Assembly: GCF_002858765.1 (NCBI RefSeq)
Contig: NZ_PJRP01000012.1
Coordinates: forward strand, 62,001-126,000
From: Cupriavidus pauculus
GTDB lineage: Bacteria > Pseudomonadota > Gammaproteobacteria > Burkholderiales > Burkholderiaceae
DNA length: 64,000 nucleotides
Direction: 5' to 3'
Shown one piece after another: positions 19,037 through 28,838 of this stretch. The notes below the pieces were generated by a model. The model saw nothing but the letters and a program-made list of their open reading frames with translations, was not told the origin of the DNA and ran no database searches. Position numbers and translations under genes: made by a program. Every line of letters starts with the position of its first letter. The stretch's first letter is position 1.

Positions 19037-20416
19037 ATGCAGCACACATCGACACAAACTCCCGCCGCACCGTCGGCACCGAAGCACCTGCCCTGGTATC
19101 GCCGGCTCGGCATGCAAGTCTTGCTGGCGCTGATCCTTGGCATCGTGGTCGGGTTCGCGCTGCCGCAGTTCGCGGCCAAGCTGAAACTGCTGGGCGACAT
19201 GTTCCTGTCGCTGATCAAGGCCGGTGTGGCGCCGCTGGTCTTCCTGACCATCGTCCACGGCATTGCGTCGGCCGGCGATGTGAAGAGCGCGGGCCGGGTG
19301 GGCTGGCGGTCGATCGTCTACTTCGAGGTGATCTCGACCATCGCGCTGATGGTGGGCATGCTGGCGGGCAACCTGCTGGAGATCGGCAAGGGCATGAGCC
19401 ATGTTGCCGGCAGCGCCGCCGTGCCCGCCGCCAAGGCCGCCGCGCCGCAGGGCTTCCTGGAATTCATGATGCACATCGTGCCCGACAACTTCGTCGGCGC
19501 GTTTGCCAAGGGCGAACTGCTGCAGGTGGTGGTGCTGGCCGTAATGGTGGGAATCGGCATCCTGGCCATTCCCGAGACGCGCCGCGAGAAGGTCAACGCC
19601 GGGCTTGACATGATTTCCGAGGTGCTGTTTTCGTTCATCAATCTGGTGATGAAGCTGGCCCCGATCGGCACGTTCGGCGCGGTGGCCTATTCGGTGGGCA
19701 GTAACGGGTCGGCCGTGCTGATCGCGCTGGCGCAGCTGGTGCTGAGCTTCTACGCCGTGGTGTTCCTGTTCATCGTCGTGGTGCTGGGCATCGTGGCCCG
19801 GCTGGCCGGTTTGAGCCTGTGGCGCTTCCTGCGGTACATCAAGGATGAAATCCTGATCGTGCTGGGCACCGCGTCGTCGGAAAGCGCGCTGCCGCGCCTG
19901 CTGATCAAGCTGCAGCGCCTGGGCTGCGCCAAGCAGACGGTGGGCCTGGTGCTGCCCACGGGCTATGCGTTCAACCTCGACGGCACGTCGCTCTTCATGG
20001 CGATGGGCGTGATGTTCATCTCCCATGCCTATGGCGTGCCGCTGACGCTGGACCACCAGATCGGCATCCTGGTGCTGATGCTGCTGACGTCAAAGGGCGC
20101 GGCCACGGTGTCGGGCGGGTCGTTCGTAGTGTTCGCCGCCACGGTGACGTCCACGGGCCTGCTGCCGGTAGAAGGGCTGGCCGTCATCTTCGGCGTGTAC
20201 CGCTTCCTGTCGATGGCCATTTCCACCTGCAACACCATCGGCAACAGCGTGGCCACGGTGGTGGTGGCCAAGTGGTCCGGCACGTTCGATGCGGAAACCG
20301 CCAAGCGGCATCTGTATCCGGAGCTGTATCCCGGCGTGGCGCTCGACGACGAACAGGCCGACAACCCCGCCGTGCAAGCCCACGACACGATGAAGCTGCG
20401 CACATCGGCCACCTGA
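19037..20416 (+). CDS. Dicarboxylate/amino acid:cation symporter (DAACS family, DctA/GltP-like)
   Basis: Inner-membrane transporter of about 459 residues. The first helix region reads YRRLGMQVLLALILGIVVGF, followed by FLSLIKAGVAPLVFLTIVHG. The substrate-binding core is present: SSESALPRLLIKL (hairpin 1), LPTGYAFNLDGTSLFMAMG (TM7), LLTSKGAATVSGGSFVVFAAT (hairpin 2) and NTIGNSVATVVVAKW (TM8). ATG 19037 follows GGAGG by 8 bases; a GTG at 19022 is in frame but lies before this site. It likely imports the dicarboxylate or acidic amino acid substrate processed by the flanking lyases. Confidence 0.93.
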   Translation: MQHTSTQTPAAPSAPKHLPWYRRLGMQVLLALILGIVVGFALPQFAAKLKLLGDMFLSLIKAGVAPLVFLTIVHGIASAGDVKSAGRVGWRSIVYFEVISTIALMVGMLAGNLLEIGKGMSHVAGSAAVPAAKAAAPQGFLEFMMHIVPDNFVGAFAKGELLQVVVLAVMVGIGILAIPETRREKVNAGLDMISEVLFSFINLVMKLAPIGTFGAVAYSVGSNGSAVLIALAQLVLSFYAVVFLFIVVVLGIVARLAGLSLWRFLRYIKDEILIVLGTASSESALPRLLIKLQRLGCAKQTVGLVLPTGYAFNLDGTSLFMAMGVMFISHAYGVPLTLDHQIGILVLMLLTSKGAATVSGGSFVVFAATVTSTGLLPVEGLAVIFGVYRFLSMAISTCNTIGNSVATVVVAKWSGTFDAETAKRHLYPELYPGVALDDEQADNPAVQAHDTMKLRTSAT

Positions 20417-20486
20417 CGGGCGCCTGGGGAGCCAGCCTCCCCCCACGCACCGGCCGGATCAGAACAAGAATTCCAACGGAGACAAC

Positions 20487-21455
20487 ATGAAACCCATCAT
20501 CGCCGCGGCCATTGGCACGCTACTGGCCGCCTCGGCCCACGCCCAGACCTACCCGTCACGGCCCATCACCTGGATCGTCCCGTTCGCGGCCGGCGGGCCC
20601 ACCGACGCACTGGCGCGCACCATCGCCGACCGCGTGTCGCGCGAGCTGGGCCAGTCGATCATCATCGACAACTCGCCCGGCGCGGGCGGCACTATCGGCG
20701 CTGCCAAGGGCGCCCGCGCGCAGCCGGACGGCTACACGATGCTGGTAGGGCATATGGGCTACATGGGCGCGGCGCCGGCCCTCTACAAGAAGCTGTCCTA
20801 CGACCCGGTGAAGGACTTCGCGCCGGTCTTCCGCTTCCCGGACACGCCGATGGTGCTGATGGTGCGCAAGGACCATCCGGCGCGCGACGTGCGCGAGTTC
20901 GTCGACTACGGCAAGAAGCATCCCGGAAAACTGAACCTGAGCAATGCCGGCATGGGCTCCACGTCACATCTGGTGGCGGCCATGTTCGCGTCGTCGGCGG
21001 GCATCAAGGTATCGCTGGTGCCGTACAAGGGCGCCGGGCCGGCACTGATCGACGTGATCGGCGGCCAGGCGGACGGCATGTTCGACCAGACCAATACGGC
21101 GCTGCCGCAGATCACCGAATCGAAGGTGCGGCCGCTGGCGGTGACGTCGGCCGCCCGCGTGCCGCAACTCAAGAACGTGCCGACCCTGGCGGAGACCGTG
21201 CTGCCGGGCTTCGAGGCGGCCACCTGGTACGGCATCTATGCGCCCAAGGGCACGCCCCAGGCGGCTGTCGACAAGGTGCAGCTGGCCTACCTGAAGGCGA
21301 TGGGCGACCGGGACTTCACCGCGAAGCTGGCCGGGCAGGCCATCCAGATGCTGCCGCCGGAGCAATACACGGCCAGCGCGCTGGGCAAGCATACGGCCGC
21401 CGAAGTGGCGCGCTGGAAAGTGCTGGCCACCAAGGCCAATATCTCGCTGGATTGA
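20487..21455 (+). CDS. Tripartite tricarboxylate transporter-type (Bug) periplasmic solute-binding protein
   Basis: The 322-residue protein has a Sec signal (MKPIIAAAIGTLLAASAHA) and the Bug-family pattern: YPSRPITWIVPFAAGGPTD near the N-terminus, IIIDNSPGAGGTIGA, and VPYKGAGPALIDVIGGQ in the middle. Bug proteins bind carboxylates, often amides or aromatic acids, in the periplasm. No TctA/TctB membrane partners are nearby, so it is an orphan receptor, perhaps signalling or sharing a transporter. It sits 70 bases after the symporter gene and 4 bases before the fumarase-like gene, in one operon. Confidence 0.93.
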   Translation: MKPIIAAAIGTLLAASAHAQTYPSRPITWIVPFAAGGPTDALARTIADRVSRELGQSIIIDNSPGAGGTIGAAKGARAQPDGYTMLVGHMGYMGAAPALYKKLSYDPVKDFAPVFRFPDTPMVLMVRKDHPARDVREFVDYGKKHPGKLNLSNAGMGSTSHLVAAMFASSAGIKVSLVPYKGAGPALIDVIGGQADGMFDQTNTALPQITESKVRPLAVTSAARVPQLKNVPTLAETVLPGFEAATWYGIYAPKGTPQAAVDKVQLAYLKAMGDRDFTAKLAGQAIQMLPPEQYTASALGKHTAAEVARWKVLATKANISLD

Positions 21456-21459
21456 ATCG

Positions 21460-22857
<1,398 letters not shown>

Positions 22858-22891
22858 CGGCTTGGCCTGGCTGCGGGCTTGGCTTAGCGGC

Positions 22892-23785
22892 CTAGCGGCG
22901 GCGCATCACCAGGTAGAGCCCGGCCGCCGCGATGGCCATGCCGGGCCAGGCCATCGCGGGCAGCGATTCGCCAAGCAGGGCGAACGCAATGACCGCCGTG
23001 ACGGGCGGGACGAGGAAGAACAGCGCCGACACGCGCGACGCCTCCCCATGGCGGATCATCGCCAGCAGCAGCGAGATCGCCACCAGCGAGTTGCCGACTA
23101 CTAGGTACGCCAGCGACCCGAACAGGCCCGGCGTCCATTGCACGTGCATCGGCTCCAGCCACCAGGCCAGCGGGGCCGTGACCAGCAGCGCCACCGTGTA
23201 CTGCACCGTATTGGCCAGTACCGGATGCACCGGTGCGCCGAAGCGCTTTTCCCACAGCGTGCCGATGGTCATGGCCAGCAGCGCCAGCACCGCGAAGGCC
23301 AGGCCCAGCAGCGATGTCATCTGCACCGATGACTTAGTCGTGATGACCATCACGGCACCGGCCACGCCGAGCGCCAGCCCGGCCCAGCGCACACGGTCGA
23401 CGCGCTCGCCGGCAATGGCCGGTGCCAGCAGCCCGATCAGGATCGGCTGTTGCGACGTGACCAGCGCCACCGCGCCGGCAGACATGCCCAGCTTGAGACT
23501 CAGGTAGGTAAACGCAAAATAGCCGGCCTGGATCAGCAGGCCGATCATCGCCAGATGCAGCCAGGGCGCCAGGCTGCGCGGCATCGGCGGCCGCAGCCAC
23601 AGGCAGGGGCCGATCAGCAGCGCCACCACGCAGGCGTAGCGCAGCGCCAGGAACGTCAGCGGATCGGCGTACTGCAGGCCCAGCTTCAGGAAGACAAAGC
23701 CGCAGGACCACAGCAGCAGGAACAGGGCGGGGGCCAGGCGCAGCCAGAGGGGGGTGGCTGGCGCCTGCAACGTGCGTTCAGGCAT
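22892..23785 (-). CDS. EamA/DMT-family transporter
   Basis: The 297-residue protein consists of ten hydrophobic helices in two EamA repeats, for example LFLLLWSCGFVFLKLGLQYA in the first and NTVQYTVALLVTAPLAWWLE in the second, ending in the basic VMRRR. Such proteins export amino acids or other metabolites. It converges with the fumarase-like gene and has no obvious functional partner. Substrate unknown. Confidence 0.9.
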   Translation of the reverse strand: MPERTLQAPATPLWLRLAPALFLLLWSCGFVFLKLGLQYADPLTFLALRYACVVALLIGPCLWLRPPMPRSLAPWLHLAMIGLLIQAGYFAFTYLSLKLGMSAGAVALVTSQQPILIGLLAPAIAGERVDRVRWAGLALGVAGAVMVITTKSSVQMTSLLGLAFAVLALLAMTIGTLWEKRFGAPVHPVLANTVQYTVALLVTAPLAWWLEPMHVQWTPGLFGSLAYLVVGNSLVAISLLLAMIRHGEASRVSALFFLVPPVTAVIAFALLGESLPAMAWPGMAIAAAGLYLVMRRR

Positions 23786-23894
23786 GGACGAGGGGCCCGG
23801 ACGGCGGCCGTGGCGGGAATCAGGCGCAACGATAACACCGGTTCGCCTGCTGCATTGTCACACCGTCACACTGCCGGCCCACGCGCCAGCCGGG

Positions 23895-26108
23895 TCAGGT
23901 CATCAGCTTTTCCTTCACGATCGGCAGATCGCGGATGCGCTTGCCCGTGGCGTGGTACACGGCGTTGGCCACCGCCGCCGCAAAACCGGTGATGCCGATC
24001 TCGCCAATGCCGCGCGCGCCGAATTCGTTGAACTCCAGGTCGGGATGATCGAGCAGCAGCACGTCGATCTGCGGCTGGTCGGCATGCACCGGCATCGCGT
24101 ACTCGGCGTAATTGTTGTTGCCGGGCATGCCGTTGCGCTCGTCGTACTCGGTGGCCTCGAACAGCGCCATGCCGATGCCCATCACGATCGCGCCTTCCAC
24201 CTGGTTGCGCGCCGTCACCGGGTTGATGACGCGGCCCACGTCGATGGCGCTGACCACGCGGGAGACCCACAGCCGCGAGATGCCGGGGTCCCAGCGCACT
24301 TCCACGAAATGGGCGCCGAACGACATGAACGACAGCTTGTCGAGATTCGGGGCGCCCCCCGTGCGGCCGAAGCCTTCGGCCGCCGCAAAGCGCTGCTTGT
24401 TCAGCACGGCCACGTAGTCGACACGGCGCTTGCCATCGGTCAGTTGGCCGCCTTCCATCCGCAGTGTCTCGGGCCTGGCACCGGCGAAATCGCCGCCTTC
24501 GCCCGTGGCGAACGTGCGCAGTTCGGCGATGGCGTGGCGCGCGGCCTCGGCCACCGCTGGCAGCACGCTGGCGGTGGCCCACGAACCGCCGGCCACCGGC
24601 GCCGCCGGGAACGACGAATCGCCCAGCCTGACGTCGATCTTCTCGAACGGCAGGCCGGTCAGTTCGCTGACGGTTTGCGCAACGATCGTGTACATGCCCG
24701 TGCCGATGTCCTGGATGGCGCAGGTGACCGCCGCCGTGCCGTCGGCGCGCAGGAACACGCGGGCCTCGGACGGCGTGCGCCATGCGTCCCAGTTGCAGGC
24801 CGCCATGCCGTAGCCGATGATCTCGGTGCCCTCGGTCATCGAACCGGGACGCGGATTGCGCTGGTCCCAGCCAAACTTGCGGCCGCCCACCTCGATGGCC
24901 TCGCGCAGGTAGTTGCTCGACCACGGCAGGTTCGTGCTTTCGTCGCGCGTGGAGATGTTATCGAGCCGGAACTGCAGCGGGTCTTTCTGGCATGCCAGCG
25001 CCAGTTCGTCGATGGCCGACTCCAGCGCGAACAGCCCCGGCGCCGCGCCGGGCGCGCGCATCGAGGTGGGGGCGCCACGGTGTACGCTGGTGGTGTGATG
25101 CGTGACGCTGACGTTCGGGCATGAGTACAGGCTTTGCGTCATGCCACCGCAGTTCTCCACATACTGCTCGATGAACGATGTGGTGTTGACCGATTCGTGC
25201 CGGATTGACGTGATCCGGCCATCGTCGCCCGCCGACAGGCGCAGCCGCTGCCGCGTCTCGGGCCGCTGGCCGGTGGTGGTGAACATGAAGGCGCGCGGCA
25301 CCACGAACTTCACAGGCCGCCCCGTCATCTTCGCCGCTGCGCTGGCGGCCACCGAATGCGGCCACAGGAACAGCTTGGACCCAAAGCCCGAGCCCAGGAA
25401 CGGGCAGTCGACCGTGACGCGCTCGGGGGTCAGGCCGAACACCAGTGCGATGGTATTCCGATGCACGGTCGCGCCCTGGGTGGCCTCGTAGAGGTGCAGG
25501 TCGCCGCCTTCCCACCAGGCAACGGTGGCGTGCATCTCCATCGGGTTGTGGGTTTCGACGGGGGTCCGGTAGACGGCATCGATGCGCACGGCGGACGCCA
25601 CGAACACAGGCTCAGGCGTGCCGCGCGCATGGCCGCTTCCGCCATCGCGCAACCCGTTGGCCCGGATGCCGTGCTCCAGGTCGATCACGGCCTGCGCGGC
25701 ATCGTACGACACCTTGACGCGGCAGGCGGCTTCGCGCGCGTGCTCGTAGGTGTCGGCGATCACCAGCGCCACCATCTGGCCGCCATAGTGAACGGTGTCG
25801 TCCTCGAACGGCAGGCGGTGTTCGTCGGTGATCGATGCGGTCAGGATCGTGGCGCCGGAGATCGGGCTCTTCGGCGTCTTGTACAGGCGCGGGAAGTTGC
25901 CGTTGTGGAGCACGTCGACCACGCCGGGCACGCGGCGCGCGTCGGCATGGTCGATGCCGGTGATGCGTCCGCTGGCCACGGTGCTGTACACGCCATAGGC
26001 GTGCAGCATGCCGGGCATGGATCGGTCGGCGGTATAAAGGGCGGCGCCGGTCACCTTGAGCCGGCCGTCGATGCGGCGCGGCGATGCGCCGATAGCGGTG
26101 CTGTTCAC
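23895..26108 (-). CDS. Molybdenum-cofactor subunit of an aldehyde oxidoreductase (xanthine dehydrogenase family, PaoC-like)
   Basis: The 737-residue protein holds the Mo-pterin-binding domains of the xanthine dehydrogenase family: N-terminal GRLKVTGAALYTAD, substrate-channel segments RAPGAAPGLFALESAIDE, and the catalytic glutamate region GARGIGEIGITGFAAAVANA near the C-terminus. It is cytoplasmic (no Tat signal seen) and forms a three-subunit enzyme with the two upstream genes, 37 bases away. E. coli PaoABC oxidises aromatic and aliphatic aldehydes; a detoxification role is a reasonable inference. No XdhC-type maturation factor is present in the window. Confidence 0.92.
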   Translation of the reverse strand: MNSTAIGASPRRIDGRLKVTGAALYTADRSMPGMLHAYGVYSTVASGRITGIDHADARRVPGVVDVLHNGNFPRLYKTPKSPISGATILTASITDEHRLPFEDDTVHYGGQMVALVIADTYEHAREAACRVKVSYDAAQAVIDLEHGIRANGLRDGGSGHARGTPEPVFVASAVRIDAVYRTPVETHNPMEMHATVAWWEGGDLHLYEATQGATVHRNTIALVFGLTPERVTVDCPFLGSGFGSKLFLWPHSVAASAAAKMTGRPVKFVVPRAFMFTTTGQRPETRQRLRLSAGDDGRITSIRHESVNTTSFIEQYVENCGGMTQSLYSCPNVSVTHHTTSVHRGAPTSMRAPGAAPGLFALESAIDELALACQKDPLQFRLDNISTRDESTNLPWSSNYLREAIEVGGRKFGWDQRNPRPGSMTEGTEIIGYGMAACNWDAWRTPSEARVFLRADGTAAVTCAIQDIGTGMYTIVAQTVSELTGLPFEKIDVRLGDSSFPAAPVAGGSWATASVLPAVAEAARHAIAELRTFATGEGGDFAGARPETLRMEGGQLTDGKRRVDYVAVLNKQRFAAAEGFGRTGGAPNLDKLSFMSFGAHFVEVRWDPGISRLWVSRVVSAIDVGRVINPVTARNQVEGAIVMGIGMALFEATEYDERNGMPGNNNYAEYAMPVHADQPQIDVLLLDHPDLEFNEFGARGIGEIGITGFAAAVANAVYHATGKRIRDLPIVKEKLMT

Positions 26109-26145
26109 GCGAGTCTCCCCTGGGAGTCGGCGGGTCGTGCCGGCT

Positions 26146-27129
26146 TCACGCCGTCAGGCGCGACAGGTTGCGGATCACGGCCTGCTGGCCGAGCGGAATC
26201 TTGAAGGCGTTCTGGCCATACGACACGGCGCCCGCCATTGCGGCGACGGCCGCCTCGCGGATCAGCGCCTCGCTGAGCGGCTTGCCGCGCAATACGGCTT
26301 CGGCATCGGGCGCACGCCACGGCCTGGTCGTCACGCCGCCCAGCGCGATGCGGATGTCGCGCATCGTGTTGCCGTCGAGCGCCAGGATCACGGCGCTCGA
26401 TGCCAGCGCAAACTGGTACGACGTGCGGTCGCGCAGCTTCAGGTAGGCCGACCGGCTGCCCGGCATCGGCGCATCGAGCGTGATATGCGTGATCATCTCG
26501 TCGGGCTCCAGCGCGTGCTCCTTCCACGGGGTGTCGCCGGGCAACAGGTGGAAGTCCGCGAACGCGATGTCGCGCGTGCCGTTCGGCCCCTGCACGTGAA
26601 TCGTTGCGCCGATGGCGACCATGGCCACGCACATGTCCGACGGATGCGCCGCGATGCACTGCGGGCTGCCGCCCAGCACCGCGTGCACGTTGCGGTTCAG
26701 GCCGTCGATGGCCGCGCATCCCGCGCCCGGCGTGCGCTTGTTGCAAGGCGACACGCCGTCGCGGAAGTAGCCGCAGCGCACGCGCTGCATGACGTTGCCG
26801 GCCGTGGTGGCCTTGTTGCGCAACTGCGTGCTGGCGCCGGACAGGATCGATTCCGACAGCACGGGATAGTGCTGCGCGATGTGCGCGTGGCGGGCCAGGT
26901 CGGTATTGCTGACCATCGCGCCGATCCGCACCTTGCCATCCGGGAGCGGCTCCACCTTGTCGAGTCCGAGTTTGTGGATGTCCACCACCCTGGCCGGCCG
27001 AATGATATCGAGCTTCATCAGATCGAGCAGCGTGGTGCCGCCCGCCAGGTAGACCGTGTTGGCGTCGCGGCCGTGGAGCACGATGGCCTGCTCCACGTCG
27101 GCAGCGCGCGCATATTCGAAATTGCGCAT
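26146..27129 (-). CDS. FAD-binding subunit of the aldehyde oxidoreductase (PaoB-like, with extra Fe-S cysteines)
   Basis: The 327-residue CO-dehydrogenase-type flavoprotein shows the FAD motifs YLAGGTTLLDLMK and TTAGNVMQRVRCGYFRD. An insertion with cysteines C119, C129, C138 and C158 (RCGYFRDGVSPCNKRTPGAGC) matches the [4Fe-4S]-binding segment reported for E. coli PaoB, absent from ordinary xanthine dehydrogenases. The ATG at 27129 overlaps the TGA of the 2Fe-2S gene (TGATG), so the two are translationally coupled. A longer in-frame ORF extends to 27663 but overlaps the neighbouring gene and is spurious. Confidence 0.93.
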   Translation of the reverse strand: MRNFEYARAADVEQAIVLHGRDANTVYLAGGTTLLDLMKLDIIRPARVVDIHKLGLDKVEPLPDGKVRIGAMVSNTDLARHAHIAQHYPVLSESILSGASTQLRNKATTAGNVMQRVRCGYFRDGVSPCNKRTPGAGCAAIDGLNRNVHAVLGGSPQCIAAHPSDMCVAMVAIGATIHVQGPNGTRDIAFADFHLLPGDTPWKEHALEPDEMITHITLDAPMPGSRSAYLKLRDRTSYQFALASSAVILALDGNTMRDIRIALGGVTTRPWRAPDAEAVLRGKPLSEALIREAAVAAMAGAVSYGQNAFKIPLGQQAVIRNLSRLTA

Positions 27130-27713
27130 CACGGTCTCCCGATCTTGCTGCGCGCGTCCTGGATGGCCGCCACGATGTTCTTGTACGCGCCGCAGCGGCA
27201 GATGTTGCCGCTCATGGCCTCGCGCACTGCAGCTTCGTCGGACGGCACGCGCGTGTCCTGCAGGATGCCCACCGCGCTCATCATCTGGCCGGCCGTGCAG
27301 TAGCCGCACTGGTAAGCATCGTGATCCCAGAACGCCTGCTGTACCGGGTGCAGCGTGCCGTCGCGCGCAAGACCTTCGACCGTGGTGATGTCGTCGCCAT
27401 CGTGCATCACCGTGACCGACAGGCACGCATTGACCGTGACGCCGTTGACGATCAGCGTGCAGGCGCCGCACTGGCCGTGGTCGCAGCCCTTCTTGGTGCC
27501 GGTCAGGTGCAACTGGTCGCGCAGCGTATCGAGCAGGATCGCATTGGCCGGCACCGTCACGCGATGCGTGGTGCCGTTGACCTTCAGCGTGACCGGATAG
27601 CCGGTGCCCGTGGCGTCCGGTGCAGCGGCCTCGGATGCCAGCGTCACGCCGTCGGCCACGCAAGCGGGCGTGGCGCCCGATCTGCCGATGGGCGCAGTTG
27701 TGGGGTCTTCCAT
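27129..27713 (-). CDS. 2Fe-2S subunit of the aldehyde oxidoreductase (PaoA-like)
   Basis: The 194-residue protein has the two [2Fe-2S] motifs of the family: CDHGQCGACTLIVNG (C77, C82, C85, then C97) and CGYCTAGQMM with NICRCGAYKN. The start at ATG 27713 follows AAGGAGAAACC; an upstream in-frame ATG at 27755 would bypass that site. Unlike E. coli PaoA, the N-terminus has no twin-arginine motif, suggesting a cytoplasmic enzyme. It is the first gene of the three-gene operon. Confidence 0.93.
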   Translation of the reverse strand: MEDPTTAPIGRSGATPACVADGVTLASEAAAPDATGTGYPVTLKVNGTTHRVTVPANAILLDTLRDQLHLTGTKKGCDHGQCGACTLIVNGVTVNACLSVTVMHDGDDITTVEGLARDGTLHPVQQAFWDHDAYQCGYCTAGQMMSAVGILQDTRVPSDEAAVREAMSGNICRCGAYKNIVAAIQDARSKIGRP

Positions 27714-27853
27714 GGTTTCTCCTTGGCGGGAGTCAGACCACCGGCCCGGCCACATTGCAAGGTTGTCATGTGCGGGCAGGGGCGACAGCGAGAACGCGCG
27801 CTCTCACTTTATGCGCCCCGTGCGCTTTTTCAAGGACGGTTTGCTGCGTGAGT

Positions 27854-27885
27854 GACAAGGAAAATGTCTGGACGTTTGTCTTGTC
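27854..27885. promoter_or_regulatory. Imperfect 32-bp dyad upstream of the aldehyde oxidoreductase operon
   Basis: Outer arms GACAAG and CTTGTC are exact; 12 of 16 positions match across the dyad. It lies about 140 bases before the 27713 start in an otherwise gene-free stretch and is a candidate operator for an unknown regulator. Confidence 0.4.
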
Positions 27886-27974
27886 CCGGCCATGGCGTTG
27901 TGGTTGCGCCGCGCCCGATGCCGCGATGGCATCACAGGAGCCGGCGCATGCGGAAGCCGGCGATTGCGCCCGCA

Positions 27975-28751
27975 TCACGACGCTGTCGCCTCATCCTCGT
28001 ACTCGTCGTGCCGTCGCCACCAGTTCACGGTCTCGTTGCGTCCCAGCGGTGCGCGGTCCAGCCACGGGTACATGCCCCACAGCGCGTCCAGGCCGCGCGC
28101 GTAGGCCGAATAGGTGTGATAGACCACGCCATCTTCCAGCACGAAGGCGCTCATGCCGGGGCGGTCGCGGGTGAAGGTGGGGACGTCGGTGCCACAGGTA
28201 GCGGCGGTGCGTACGGTCGATTCGGATGGCGGCGGGCTGTCGTCGTCGGGTGCGGCCCGCACGAAGTTGTACGCGAAGTCGCCGTCACGCTGCTGCTGCT
28301 CGGTGATCGACACGTCGAAGTCGAAGTTGAACGTGCTGTCGCTCGACGACGCCCAGGGAAAGCGCCAGCCCATGCGCTTGCGATACGCCAGCAGCTTGTC
28401 GATGGGCGCGCGTGACACGGCCCAGAGCATGACGTCGTGGTGCGCCAGGTGGATGGCGAAGCCGTTGAAGCCATCGGCGATGGACGAGCACGACGGGCAG
28501 CCCGCCTTGTAGTCGGGGCCGAACATGAAGTGGTAGACCAGCAGCTGCGAGCGGCCACGGAACAGGTCGGACAGCGCCACGTTGCCGTGTTCGGTATCGA
28601 AGCGGTAGGCCTTGTCCAGGTGTACCCACGGTAGCGCCTGGCGCTGTTGCGCCACGGCGTCGCTGCGGTGGGTCAGTTCCTTTTCGGCCGAGAGCAGGTC
28701 CAGGCGCGCGGCCAGCCATTCCGCGCGGGTGCCGGTGCGATGTGATGTCAT
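27975..28751 (-). CDS. DUF899 family protein (thioredoxin-like fold)
   Basis: The 258-residue protein shows the DUF899 features LVYHFMFGPDYKAGCPSCS, then SIADGFNGFAIHLAHHD, MLWAVSRAPIDKL and the C-terminal WLDRAPLGRNE. The CPSC pair sits where thioredoxin-fold proteins carry redox cysteines. Function unknown; sometimes linked to dithiol oxidoreduction by family name only. It is divergent from the HTH protein at 28839, sharing a short promoter region of less than 90 bases, so co-regulation is likely. Confidence 0.9.
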   Translation of the reverse strand: MTSHRTGTRAEWLAARLDLLSAEKELTHRSDAVAQQRQALPWVHLDKAYRFDTEHGNVALSDLFRGRSQLLVYHFMFGPDYKAGCPSCSSIADGFNGFAIHLAHHDVMLWAVSRAPIDKLLAYRKRMGWRFPWASSSDSTFNFDFDVSITEQQQRDGDFAYNFVRAAPDDDSPPPSESTVRTAATCGTDVPTFTRDRPGMSAFVLEDGVVYHTYSAYARGLDALWGMYPWLDRAPLGRNETVNWWRRHDEYEDEATAS

Positions 28752-28838
28752 CGTGATACCTCCGTGATTGGCAAGGGTCGTGTGCTAGATTAGGCGCCGG
28801 CTCCCAGCATGGGGAGTAACAGGTGTGGCGGGATTCCC

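Noticed and set aside
17573-20056. 827-codon minus-strand ORF opposite the lyase and symporter genes
   Set aside because: Composition is His/Gln/Arg/Gly-rich shadow of GC-rich coding DNA; the plus strand has clear families.
26146-27663. 505-codon version of the FAD subunit
   Set aside because: The first 178 codons overlap the 2Fe-2S gene out of frame; the ATG at 27129 begins the conserved family sequence.
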